This document shows, in pieces, positions 1 through 6,245 of a stretch of 6,254 nt of DNA. The DNA is taken from positions 1-6,254 of the forward strand of contig CALNBW010000022.1 in the NCBI GenBank assembly GCA_937874815.1. Direction: 5' to 3'. The notes under the pieces were generated by a model. It had not been told where the DNA came from and did no database searches. It saw nothing but the letters and a program-made list of their open reading frames with translations. Each line of letters opens with the position of its first letter. Position 1 is the stretch's first letter. This DNA is from an uncultured Bacillota bacterium. Lineage in GTDB: Bacteria; Bacillota; UBA994; UBA5500. A program made the translations under genes and the position numbers.

Positions 1-998
1 ACGGGCATGATGGATACGGTCATACCGATATTGATAAAGACCTGGAATAGCGTAAGCACAACTACCCCGACGACCATTAAGCTGCCGAACGGATCTTTGG
101 CATTAAGGGCAATGCTTAACATCCGCTGCAGCATAAAAACAAAAAGGACGATCAGGGTCACAGCGCCAACAAAACCAAATTCCTCAGCCAGCACAGAAAA
201 GATGAAGTCGGTGTGTTGGGCTGGTAAAAAATTACGGATATTCTGCGTGCCCTGCATAAAGCCCCGCCCAGAGAAGCGTCCGGAGCCAACCGCGATGAGC
301 GACTGGGTAACGTGATAACCGCCATAATTCCGGAACTGGGGCGCTTCGGGATTCAAAAAGACGAGCAATCGCATCCGTTGATAAGGCTCCATGACAAATT
401 TCCATAGTATGGGGACGGACGCGATTCCCATACCCACTAAACCAGCTAATAGCTTCAGCTCTGTACCAACAGCATAAAGCATGCCCCCAAAAATGGCCAC
501 AAAAACGAGGGTAGTACCTAAGTCGGGCTGGACTAGAATTAACGCCATGGGTACACCGACCAAGGCGCCGGCCTTCGCCAGATCGGACCAACTGCGTATC
601 TGCTCTTGTTTCTCCAGGTAATAGGCAAAGGTAATAATAACGAAGACCTTAGCGAATTCCGATGGCTGTAGTTGAAAGCCGGCAATAGTAACCCAGCGTT
701 GCGCGCCCCCGCCCTCTTCGCCGATGAGCAAAACGGCTGCTAACAGAGCCAGGTTCAGAAAGTAAAGGGGCTTGGCTAGCTTCGCTAATAATCGGTAATC
801 AAAATAAAGCGAGGCAGCAATCAGGACATTACCAACCACGATCCAAAGAATTTGGCGTTTCACATAGTACAAGGGATTGCGTGGCATCACGCCAGCGCTG
901 GCGCTACGCAGAACAACGACGCCAATTCCAGAAATAATGAGCATCACTAACCATAGTTGCCAGTCCAGATTCTTGAGTAACTTGCGATCAAACCGCAC
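1..998 (-). CDS. rodA: RodA, SEDS peptidoglycan glycosyltransferase (partial, 3' end missing)
   Basis: RodA is a multi-pass membrane glycosyltransferase that polymerises lipid II into glycan strands and pairs with PBP2. The first 332 codons are here; the frame is open at the left edge just after MTVSIMP, where the family continues with the TGIPLPF segment, so some 35-50 residues should lie outside. The N-terminus RFDRKLLKNLDW is typical. Seen in order: GGGAQRWVTIAGFQLQPSEFAK (about 96-117, with Glu114 and Lys117), QPDLGTT (157-163), the extracellular segment LNPEAPQFRNYGGYHVTQS (215-233), and HTDFIFSVLAEEFGF (262-276). Asp264 matches the catalytic Asp known in RodA. About nine membrane segments can be drawn. 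Start chosen: GTG at 998 with GAGGTG 6 bases upstream. FtsW is the main alternative; linkage to mreCD, mrdA and minCDE and the HTDF sequence favour RodA. It lies 139 bases after minE. Confidence 0.93.
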   Translation of the reverse strand, partial: MRFDRKLLKNLDWQLWLVMLIISGIGVVVLRSASAGVMPRNPLYYVKRQILWIVVGNVLIAASLYFDYRLLAKLAKPLYFLNLALLAAVLLIGEEGGGAQRWVTIAGFQLQPSEFAKVFVIITFAYYLEKQEQIRSWSDLAKAGALVGVPMALILVQPDLGTTLVFVAIFGGMLYAVGTELKLLAGLVGMGIASVPILWKFVMEPYQRMRLLVFLNPEAPQFRNYGGYHVTQSLIAVGSGRFSGRGFMQGTQNIRNFLPAQHTDFIFSVLAEEFGFVGAVTLIVLFVFMLQRMLSIALNAKDPFGSLMVVGVVVLTLFQVFINIGMTVSIMP

Positions 999-1004
999 CC
1001 TTTT

Positions 1005-1010
1005 CACCTC
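1005..1010 (-). promoter_or_regulatory. Ribosome binding site of rodA
   Basis: GAGGTG on the minus strand, 6 bases before GTG at 998; a second GGAG lies 5 bases further upstream. It favours the GTG at 998. The in-frame GTG at 1007 lies within this site, and the in-frame ATG at 1037 has no ribosome site. Confidence 0.55.
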
Positions 1011-1022
1011 ACTCCAGTCACC

Positions 1023-1050
1023 TATATAGTTTACCATAATGGGGCGTTAA
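1023..1050 (-). promoter_or_regulatory. Weak candidate promoter for rodA
   Basis: Minus-strand TTAACG (4 of 6 to TTGACA), 16-base spacer, TATATA (4 of 6 to TATAAT), about 25 bases before the rodA start. rodA may equally be read from the min transcript, as no terminator is visible after minE. Confidence 0.25.
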
Positions 1051-1062
1051 CTTTACAGTGCT

Positions 1063-1094
1063 AGGGCGGGCTAGAAGAAATTTAAAGGGCGGGC
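1063..1094 (-). repeat. Two direct copies of GCCCGCCCT upstream of rodA
   Basis: GCCCGCCCT occurs at 1094-1086 and again at 1071-1063 on the minus strand, 23 bases apart from start to start, close to two helix turns. It lies in the 139-base minE-rodA gap. It could be a protein-binding site or chance in a GC-rich patch. The rest of the gap shows only a weak promoter-like pair and a 5-bp GCCCC/GGGGC hairpin without a T tract. Confidence 0.3.
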
Positions 1095-1137
1095 GAGATA
1101 GGATCTTGCCCCTACAGAACCTACCATGGGGGCGGCC

Positions 1138-1407
1138 CTAGGGTAGTCGGGCGTTTCTGCGCACGGCTTTGATGGGGATGCTGGTAATCAGGGCCGAGGC
1201 ATCATCCGTCTGCTCCAGGTCAACAACGAGGCCCTGCTCGTCAATTTCTACGAATTCTGTAAGCACATCTAAAATACGCTTTTTAATTAGATCTAAGAGC
1301 TCTGGGGATAAGCTAGAACGGTCATGGATAAGTATCAGCTGCAGCCTTTCTTTTGCCTGCTCTTTGCTCCCCCGGTTCCCTCCCCAAAGACGCCTTAAGT
1401 CGAACAT
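1138..1407 (-). CDS. minE: Cell division topological specificity factor MinE
   Basis: An 89-residue regulator that stimulates MinD ATPase and drives MinCD release, restricting inhibition to the cell poles. The short N-terminal MFDLRRLW stretch is hydrophobic and basic, as in the membrane-touching helix of the family. The anti-MinCD segment follows (SKEQAKERLQLILIHDRS, about 14-31). Residues 32-89 form the topological specificity/dimerisation domain, with SPELLDLIKKRILDVLTEFV, then VEIDEQGLVVDLEQTDD. Length and motif order are normal. The ATG at 1407 has the strong AAGGAGG at 1420-1414, which overlaps the minD stop, so minD and minE are likely translated in a coupled way. The presence of MinE argues for an oscillating Min system rather than a DivIVA-only one. 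Confidence 0.97.
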   Translation of the reverse strand: MFDLRRLWGGNRGSKEQAKERLQLILIHDRSSLSPELLDLIKKRILDVLTEFVEIDEQGLVVDLEQTDDASALITSIPIKAVRRNARLP

Positions 1408-1413
1408 ATGTAG

Positions 1414-1420
1414 CCTCCTT
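1414..1420 (-). promoter_or_regulatory. Ribosome binding site of minE overlapping the minD stop
   Basis: AAGGAGG on the minus strand, 6 bases before the minE ATG. Its first two bases are the last two of the minD TAA codon. A near-perfect anti-16S match; the overlap suggests re-initiation by ribosomes that finish minD. Confidence 0.8.
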
Positions 1421-2213
1421 ATTCAATGCCGAAAAGCTTTTTTAGACGGCTGAAAAATGTGTCGTCATCCTGCCATTCAACAAAGGGAACCTCTTCGCCC
1501 GACAAACGGCGGCTGATATTCTGGAAAGCTAGTCCCGCTTTTGCTGCGTGGTTAAAAGCGATCGGTTCTCCCTTATTGGAGGAAATCACTATTCCTTCAT
1601 CTTCCGGAACGATACCAAGGAGATTAACTGCTAAGAGGTCCACTATGTCTTTGATTGCTAACATTTCGCCCCGTTTCACCATGTTAGGCTTCAAACGGTT
1701 GACCACGAGACCAATCTCTTTGATCTCTTCCGCTTCGAGTAGGCCTATGACGCGATCTGCATCGCGCACAGAGGATATCTCGGGGTTGACAACCACGATG
1801 GCCTGGTCGGCTCCGGCTACGGCATTCTTGAAGCCTCCTTCTATGCCAGCAGGGCAATCGAGCAAGACAAAATCAAACTCCTCTTTTAGCTCGTTGATCA
1901 GCTGCTTCATCTGTCTCGGGGTGACCGAATCCTTATCTCTAGCCTGAGCGGAAGGTAGAAGCACTAGGTTCTCCATCCGCTTGTCGCGGATAATTGCCTT
2001 TTTCCAACTGGCCCGGCCCTCGATTACATCCACCAAGTGATACACAACCCGGTTCTCCAGGCCCATAAACAGGTCTAGGTTACGCAACCCGATATCTGCA
2101 TCAACCAAAGCCACTTTATGCCCTAGGACAGCCAGCCCTGCTCCGATATTAGCGGTAGTTGTGGTTTTGCCAACACCACCTTTTCCTGACGTTACGACAA
2201 TTGCCTTGCCCAT
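1419..2213 (-). CDS. minD: Septum site-determining ATPase MinD
   Basis: A 264-residue deviant Walker-A ATPase (ParA/MinD class). In the family it dimerises with ATP on the membrane, recruits MinC and is released by MinE-stimulated hydrolysis. Visible motifs: GKGGVGKTT at 10-18 with signature Lys11 and Lys16, the switch segment VDADIGLRNLD (Asp38, Asp40) at 37-47, and Walker B FVLLDCPAG with Asp119. The last 16 residues (from DDDTFFSRLKKLFGIE) form the amphipathic membrane-targeting helix. All expected parts are present and the length is standard. Start ATG at 2213 is preceded by GAGGTAAGGT. The native minC stop lies only 26 bases upstream, but the premature minC stop leaves over 120 untranslated bases before minD. 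Its own stop overlaps the minE ribosome site. FlhG/Mrp/ParA alternatives are ruled out by the C-terminal helix and the MinC/MinE neighbours. Confidence 0.98.
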   Translation of the reverse strand: MGKAIVVTSGKGGVGKTTTTANIGAGLAVLGHKVALVDADIGLRNLDLFMGLENRVVYHLVDVIEGRASWKKAIIRDKRMENLVLLPSAQARDKDSVTPRQMKQLINELKEEFDFVLLDCPAGIEGGFKNAVAGADQAIVVVNPEISSVRDADRVIGLLEAEEIKEIGLVVNRLKPNMVKRGEMLAIKDIVDLLAVNLLGIVPEDEGIVISSNKGEPIAFNHAAKAGLAFQNISRRLSGEEVPFVEWQDDDTFFSRLKKLFGIE

Positions 2214-2239
2214 ACTTGACCTTACCTCACTTTCAACAT

Positions 2240-2840
2240 CTATTCGTAGCTAGAACGCTGGCAGGGTTCAATTACAATCTGCTCACCACGTAAGCGTGCT
2301 ATTTCTGGCTCTAACCCCGCCACCGGGGCGTCATCATCAGGCTGCCGCGCTAAAACGCCGGCAATGCTTAGCGGCAACAAAAGCGGACTTATTGCCAGCG
2401 TAGCCAGCATGTGCCGTGCCCCGCAAAGTGCCCATGATCACAATATTACCTTCGGCCACTACTTCTGCACCGGGATTAACATCCCCGATGATGATGATAT
2501 GGCCGGGGTGGTAGAGTTGCTGTCCAGAACGAACTGTTTTCTCAACAACTAAAGATGTCATCCCGCTATTACCGGGCCGTGCTGCACCTTTACTCTGCTC
2601 CAAGCGTACTAGCTGAACTCCCTCGTATTGATTAAGTATGTGCGAGACAGTGGCCATCTGATCAGCAGATAAGGTCCGGCGCCCCGTGTTAAGTACAATG
2701 CGGGCACCCTGAAAAAAGTTCTGACTAGTAGCCAAACGCTGTTCTAGCGAACTAACCAAACTGGGAAACTCTACTTCATCGTTCAGGTAAATATGGATAC
2801 CCTCCCGTGTTCCTTTGAATAATACAGCTTCTTCCGGCAA
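2240..2840 (-). pseudogene. minC: Septum site-determining protein MinC, frame broken
   Basis: MinC inhibits FtsZ polymerisation away from midcell and is brought to the membrane by MinD. The N-terminal FtsZ-inhibiting domain is intact (EEAVLFKGTREGIHIYL near the start, to about residue 85), as is most of the C-terminal beta-helix domain: RSGQ at 104-107, then GDVNPGAEVVAEGNIVIMG and RGTAHAG. After FVAA at about residues 154-157 the frame is lost near 2370-2372, and the open frame ends at 2337 with the foreign tail KHCRRFSAAA. The missing native end is still present one frame over, from CTA at 2371 to the TAG at 2242-2240: 43 codons starting LSIAGVLARQPDDD and ending EQIVIEP plus 8 residues. 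Between the two halves the family segment of about seven residues (like LRLQPTQ) is absent, which fits a 23-base deletion; adding 23 bases gives a normal length of about 207-212 residues. The start used is TTG at 2840 with GGAGGGG 6 bases upstream; TTG at 2855 is the longer alternative. The truncated product probably folds or dimerises poorly, but retained activity cannot be excluded. Confidence 0.85.
2343..2376 (-). repeat. Imperfect inverted repeat at the minC break
   Basis: On the minus strand TGCCGCTAA (2376-2368) can pair with TTAGCgcGGCA (2353-2343), giving 9 base pairs with a 2-base bulge and a 14-base loop. The apparent deletion junction in minC (about 2370) lies inside the first arm. 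It has no T tract and is not a terminator. Confidence 0.45.
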
Positions 2841-2846
2841 CTTCAG

Positions 2847-2853
2847 CCCCTCC
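2847..2853 (-). promoter_or_regulatory. Ribosome binding site that decides the minC start
   Basis: GGAGGGG on the minus strand, 6 bases before TTG at 2840. This is far better than the sequence before the longer TTG start at 2855, which has only a weak GAGA. With the TTG at 2855 as start, this ribosome site would itself be coding. Confidence 0.6.
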
Positions 2854-2871
2854 AAACAAGATCTCGTTAAC

Positions 2872-3042
2872 TTAGTATTTCTTTCGCTTTATAATGACTA
2901 GTTCCTGCTTTTCTCGACAAAAAGGGCAAAAAATGGCCCTGTCAGCATCTAACTGATGCTGCAGGACCAGGTCTAGTCTTATAGTCTTAGATGCGCACCC
3001 GCACCTAGGGTTGAACGGTATCTGCCGCGGGAGCCCCCTCAA
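2872..3042 (-). CDS. Possible small zinc-ribbon-like protein (uncertain)
   Basis: An open frame whose last 44 codons lie in the mrdA-minC gap. The encoded peptide has C-G-C (residues 14-16), an acidic/hydrophobic middle, then C-P-F-C (39-42) and a basic tail ending KRKKY. Two cysteine pairs of this kind could bind a metal. No ATG precedes the cysteine region. The most plausible start is TTG at 3042, five bases after AAGGG, inside the end of mrdA in another frame, giving 56 residues. The codon before R13-C14 is CCT, where a homologue might be expected to start with Met, so the start could also be lost. Against the gene: the frame runs through a strong terminator hairpin, and CPFC is partly encoded by the T-rich tail. 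I do not recognise a specific family. It may be a real small protein, a leader peptide, a remnant, or chance. Confidence 0.3.
   Translation of the reverse strand: MRGLPRQIPFNPRCGCASKTIRLDLVLQHQLDADRAIFCPFCREKQELVIIKRKKY
2891..2920 (-). promoter_or_regulatory. Weak candidate promoter for minCDE
   Basis: Minus-strand TTGTCG (4 of 6 matches to TTGACA), an 18-base spacer, then CATTAT (4 of 6 to TATAAT). It lies just after the mrdA terminator and about 50 bases before the likely minC start. Its position is sensible for a separate min transcript, but the match is weak and the region is AT-rich. Confidence 0.3.
2928..2968 (-). terminator. Intrinsic terminator after mrdA
   Basis: On the minus strand GGTCCTG-CAGCATC pairs with GATGCTG-a-CAGGGCC: 14 base pairs, including one G-U pair, with a single bulged A and a 5-base AGTTA loop. 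It is followed at once by ATTTTTT and, three C residues later, a second run of five T. The stem strength and immediate T tract are those of a rho-independent terminator. It sits 36 bases after the mrdA stop codon and would end the mreC-mreD-mrdA transcript or reduce read-through into minC. It also lies inside a short cysteine-containing reading frame (2872-3042), which leaves its role open to regulation by translation. Confidence 0.8.
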
Positions 3043-4894
3043 AATAACCCTTGATGATCGAGTGGGCAACGGGTACGCCAGCTGTGGCACCCCAACGGCC
3101 ATGCTCCACAAAAACTGCAACAGCGATTTCTGGGTCCTCGAAAGGTGCATAGCCGATAAACCAACTATGGGGTGAAATGCCGGGCCCTATTTCGGCTGAG
3201 CCGGTTTTGGCAGCCACTTCTACCTTTTGTCCATCCCGCATTACCGGGTCGTAAGTGAACAGATAGTAGGCCGAACCATTACCGGTTCTACCTGGACGGG
3301 CGGGAAGAGTTACTTCATGCATCCCGTTTCTTACAGTTTCTAGGGCTGTAGGGTCTAGGTCTACTTTGGTCAGCAACTCCGGCTCCACCTGGAAATTGAC
3401 GTTACCGTCGGGGCCAACAATTTGCTTGACCACGTGGGGTTGATAATGATAGCCCCCGTTAGCCAGCATGGAGACGTAAGCAGCCATCTGCAAAGGGGTG
3501 AACTCCACTATACCCTGCCCAATTGCCACGTCCCAAACCTCACCGGGGTAGGGCGTGTAATTGTAAATGCGGCGGAAATTCTCGCTCGTAGGGATGATTC
3601 CGGGGGAGCGCAAATATCCGGGCGCGAAGTCGAGCGGTATTTCAGAGCCAAATTGCAGGAGCTTAACCATATCCCCAATCTTGTCCATTGCTTCAGCCCG
3701 TCCATACTTCGTAACCAAGCGCTGGGCAATATCGTAATAGACTACGTTGCAGGAAACCTTGAGTGCATCCTCAATTGTCAAGCGGCCATGGGCCGTACGG
3801 TTGGCGCACTGCTTCTTAGTGTTGCCGACCTGGAAATAACCAGGGCAGTAGAAGGTCTCGTTGGGGGATATAACCCCATCAGTGAGAGCTAGCAAGGTCA
3901 TCAATGGCTTAAAGGTTGACCCTACTGGGTAAGCATTGAGGGGCACATTGCTGGTCCAAAGACTAGGAGTCTTAGCCCAATTGCCCGGGTCAAAATTAGG
4001 ACAAGAAGCCCAAGCCAGTATCTCTCCCGTTTTAACATCGAGTACAACGGCTGCCCCTTTGGTCGGTTTCTGTTTGTAGCGGGGATCCTTATCGTTTAGC
4101 TTTGCTATCATATCAGTTAACGCTTGCTCTGCCACTTGTTGCAGCTCAGAATCGATAGTTAGAACCATGTTGTTGCCTGCTACTGCCGGAGTTTCACCAA
4201 CTGCAGCAATGAGGCGGCCCCATTTGTCAACCTCCACGAGACGATAGCCATCCTGTCCCCGCAAGCTCAGCTTAGGGTCAACATTCTCAAAGGCATTCTC
4301 CAGACCAAAGATGCCGACGGTAGCATCTCTTCGGTAACCGGCTGCTTCATATTCCTCCAACTTGTTTGGTGTGATAGCGCCTAGCCCGCCAATCAGGTAG
4401 CTGGCCATATCGTCAAAACGATAATCACGCACAGCTTGACGCTCAACTACAACGCCGGGCAAGTCCATACGCCTTTCATCAATCTGCAATACGGTTTCTT
4501 CAGAGACATCAACAGCCAAACGAATGGGGCTATATCGGTACCAGACATTGCTGGCAATTGACTGGCGAATACTCTCTTCGGTCACTCCATAATCGGCCAA
4601 AAGGGACGCCAAAACCGGGATAGCCTGATCCCGCTGTTCGGTTGAACTGGGAACTAAATAAGAAACCACATAGGCGGGACGGCTGGAAACGAGAGTCACC
4701 CCATCCGCTGAGATGATGTCTCCGCGAGGGGCATCAATAATAATTTTTTTGCTAGTGTTGCTTTCGGCCCGGGCCAAGTAATAATCGCCCTTGACCAACT
4801 GGACGTAAAAGAGGCGCCCCACCAGTACCAGGGCTAAGAAAAATATCGTTACACTCAAATAGTTGAGACGCTTTTCAAAAAAGTCGCGGTCCAT
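3005..4894 (-). CDS. mrdA: Penicillin-binding protein 2, elongasome transpeptidase
   Basis: A 629-residue class B penicillin-binding protein that cross-links peptidoglycan peptides during lateral wall growth, acting with the glycosyltransferase RodA. Order: short cytoplasmic tail, one membrane anchor at about 14-33, pedestal/dimerisation domain from about 50 (APRGDIISADG at 55-65; GIFGLENAFE at 194-203), and transpeptidase domain from about 278. The three active-site motifs are present: S326-T-F-K329 (nucleophile Ser326), S381-C-N383 and K563-T-G565 followed by SAE. Cys350, Cys363, His369 and Cys382 have spacings like those of the zinc ligands described for E. coli PBP2 (inference). Length is normal for PBP2. 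The ATG at 4894 follows the mreD stop by 6 bases, with AAGGGGG inside the end of mreD as ribosome site. An intrinsic terminator lies just after the stop. A division-specific FtsI role is much less likely, given the mreCD neighbours and the PBP2-type C-G-C-HG segment before the SCN motif. Confidence 0.96.
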   Translation of the reverse strand: MDRDFFEKRLNYLSVTIFFLALVLVGRLFYVQLVKGDYYLARAESNTSKKIIIDAPRGDIISADGVTLVSSRPAYVVSYLVPSSTEQRDQAIPVLASLLADYGVTEESIRQSIASNVWYRYSPIRLAVDVSEETVLQIDERRMDLPGVVVERQAVRDYRFDDMASYLIGGLGAITPNKLEEYEAAGYRRDATVGIFGLENAFENVDPKLSLRGQDGYRLVEVDKWGRLIAAVGETPAVAGNNMVLTIDSELQQVAEQALTDMIAKLNDKDPRYKQKPTKGAAVVLDVKTGEILAWASCPNFDPGNWAKTPSLWTSNVPLNAYPVGSTFKPLMTLLALTDGVISPNETFYCPGYFQVGNTKKQCANRTAHGRLTIEDALKVSCNVVYYDIAQRLVTKYGRAEAMDKIGDMVKLLQFGSEIPLDFAPGYLRSPGIIPTSENFRRIYNYTPYPGEVWDVAIGQGIVEFTPLQMAAYVSMLANGGYHYQPHVVKQIVGPDGNVNFQVEPELLTKVDLDPTALETVRNGMHEVTLPARPGRTGNGSAYYLFTYDPVMRDGQKVEVAAKTGSAEIGPGISPHSWFIGYAPFEDPEIAVAVFVEHGRWGATAGVPVAHSIIKGYFEGAPAADTVQP

Positions 4895-4900
4895 GTGAGC

Positions 4901-5401
4901 CTACCCCCTTCCCCCAACAGCGTCCCTCTCTGCACGCTTGTACATCAAAGCGTAGATAACAGCCGTAATCACTCCGTTTACCAGAAGCGAAAGGGGTAAA
5001 CCGAGCCAGAAACGGCCGCCGATCCAAAAACCATAAAGCCCCCCGGTTATTAAGGTCATCAATAACCAATAGGAGGCAGTCGTCACCAGACCAACAACAA
5101 AAGGAACTAACGCTGAATTACGATAGACTACGCGACTAAACTGCCCTACGCAATAGCCGATGACATATAACGGTATGGCGTAAAAGCCGAGGGCTGGTCC
5201 GCTGACAATGGCCCGCAGTAGGCCAGCTCCTAACCCCAGAACGGCCCCTTCTGTTGGCCCGAACATCAACGCATACGCTATAGTCAGACACAAGAGCAAA
5301 TCAGACTGACGCAAGACCTTGCCCAAGCGAGGCACTAACGTAATCTGCAAAATCGCAAACAGCAATAGCAATAGGACTAACACAAAATAACGTTTCCGCA
5401 T
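4901..5401 (-). CDS. mreD: Rod shape-determining membrane protein MreD
   Basis: A 166-residue, almost wholly hydrophobic integral membrane protein; in the family MreD is the partner of MreC in the elongasome. About six membrane segments can be drawn, at roughly residues 5-23, 33-49, 53-70, 72-90, 98-120 and 130-155. The loop and helix GPTEGAVLGLGAGLLRAIVSG region (about residues 48-68) matches the best conserved part of the family. Length is normal (about 160-175 residues). The ATG start directly follows the mreC stop with no spacer, and a weak GGTGA lies 7 bases upstream inside mreC, so initiation probably depends on ribosomes finishing mreC. The end is purine-rich (GGG GGA AGG GGG TAG) and also provides the ribosome binding sequence for mrdA, whose start lies 6 bases beyond the stop. 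Identification rests on hydropathy, the conserved loop and position between mreC and mrdA. Confidence 0.95.
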   Translation of the reverse strand: MRKRYFVLVLLLLLFAILQITLVPRLGKVLRQSDLLLCLTIAYALMFGPTEGAVLGLGAGLLRAIVSGPALGFYAIPLYVIGYCVGQFSRVVYRNSALVPFVVGLVTTASYWLLMTLITGGLYGFWIGGRFWLGLPLSLLVNGVITAVIYALMYKRAERDAVGGRG

Positions 5402-6238
5402 TTATTGCTCACCAGCATTAAGAACCAACAGAACGTCCTCTAGCGAATCAAAATCTACCACAGGACGTACACTGGCCTCTAACTGCAGACCATCAGCAGT
5501 GGGCGCAACCGAATCCACATAGCCGACCAAAAGGCCCTTAGGCAAGTCCAGGGCCGCTGTTCCGGCAGTAATAATGGCGTGACCTGGCTGCACATCGGCA
5601 TCGCGTGAAAGACGAATCAGCCTCAGCATTCCTGGATTATTAGGGTCCGCCTCCAAAGTCCCCCTGACTCGCGTCTCCTGCACTTGGGCTGCCACTGGTC
5701 CCCGCCCATCAATAATCAAGACCACTTTAGAAGTAGTGGGTAGCACCTCATATACTCTACCAACAAAGCCCTGATGAGTGATAACAGGGGTGTTAACTTT
5801 TACTCCATGCTGGCTCCCCTGGTCAATGATCATCTCCTGCTGCCAAGGACTTTGCCCAACACTAATAACTTTGGCCAATTGGAGCGCCAAAGTTGGGTTA
5901 GCCTCTTGGTAATGCAATAGCTCACGCAAGCGCTGATTCTCTCTTTCGGCTTCAACCAGGAGGTTCTGCTGCATCTCCAGGGCCGCCAGTTTTGATTCTA
6001 GCTCATAGTTTCTGGCCCTTAGTGCGAGCAACCCTTGCAGGTCATCAATGAATCCTTTGATGCGCTGGACCACAACAGAACCCGCCCGGGAAAAAGGAGC
6101 TACTCCTTGGGTGATAAGGCCCTCCAAACGTGACGGATTCGTGCGCTGGCTGGCCATGTGGCTGGCAAGTCCAATGAGAACTACCAGTATTAGGCTAAAG
6201 ACAACAAATCCCTTGTTTCTCCTCCAGAAGGACTGCAC
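5402..6238 (-). CDS. mreC: Rod shape-determining protein MreC
   Basis: A 278-residue bitopic membrane scaffold of the elongasome, which links cytoplasmic MreB to the wall synthases PBP2 and RodA outside the membrane. The order seen is: a short basic N-terminus (QSFWRRNK), one membrane segment at about residues 11-29, a charged heptad-like coiled coil at about 66-112 that mediates dimerisation in the family, then the periplasmic-type double beta-barrel domain to the C-terminus. The beta domain has the family patterns GSQHGVKVNTPV, GFVGRVYEV and, near the end, VDFDSLEDVLLV. Length is typical of the family. The start is GTG at 6238, preceded by AGAAGGG at 6252-6246 with a 7-base gap; no ATG sits in a comparable position. 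The stop codon abuts the mreD start (TAAATG), so the two are probably translationally coupled. The upstream neighbour is outside the window; mreB is expected there. Confidence 0.96.
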   Translation of the reverse strand: MQSFWRRNKGFVVFSLILVVLIGLASHMASQRTNPSRLEGLITQGVAPFSRAGSVVVQRIKGFIDDLQGLLALRARNYELESKLAALEMQQNLLVEAERENQRLRELLHYQEANPTLALQLAKVISVGQSPWQQEMIIDQGSQHGVKVNTPVITHQGFVGRVYEVLPTTSKVVLIIDGRGPVAAQVQETRVRGTLEADPNNPGMLRLIRLSRDADVQPGHAIITAGTAALDLPKGLLVGYVDSVAPTADGLQLEASVRPVVDFDSLEDVLLVLNAGEQ

Positions 6239-6245
6239 CTTATCG

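Noticed and set aside
7..315. Plus-strand open frame opposite rodA
   Set aside because: Antisense shadow of the conserved HTDFIF region of rodA.
232..591. Minus-strand open frame of 119 codons within rodA
   Set aside because: Same strand as rodA but another frame; rodA explains the codon conservation and the alternative peptide has no recognisable features.
999..1037. Longer rodA start at ATG 1037 or GTG 1007
   Set aside because: The ATG lacks any ribosome binding sequence and adds residues not typical of RodA. The GTG at 1007 overlaps the best ribosome site. GTG at 998 fits both spacing and family N-terminus.
1108..1133. GCCCC/GGGGC hairpin after minE as a terminator
   Set aside because: Only five base pairs, a loop of about 16 bases and no following T run.
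1426..1947. Plus-strand 173-codon open frame opposite minD
   Set aside because: Lies wholly antisense to a well-conserved gene, and its peptide is Ser/Arg-rich low-complexity shadow sequence without a recognisable domain.
2369..2372. Programmed ribosomal frameshift to rescue minC
   Set aside because: No slippery run is present, and a simple shift would still leave out about seven conserved residues, so a deletion explains the sequence better.
3422..3892. Plus-strand 156-codon open frame opposite mrdA
   Set aside because: Antisense to the conserved transpeptidase domain, with no ribosome site or neighbours on that strand.
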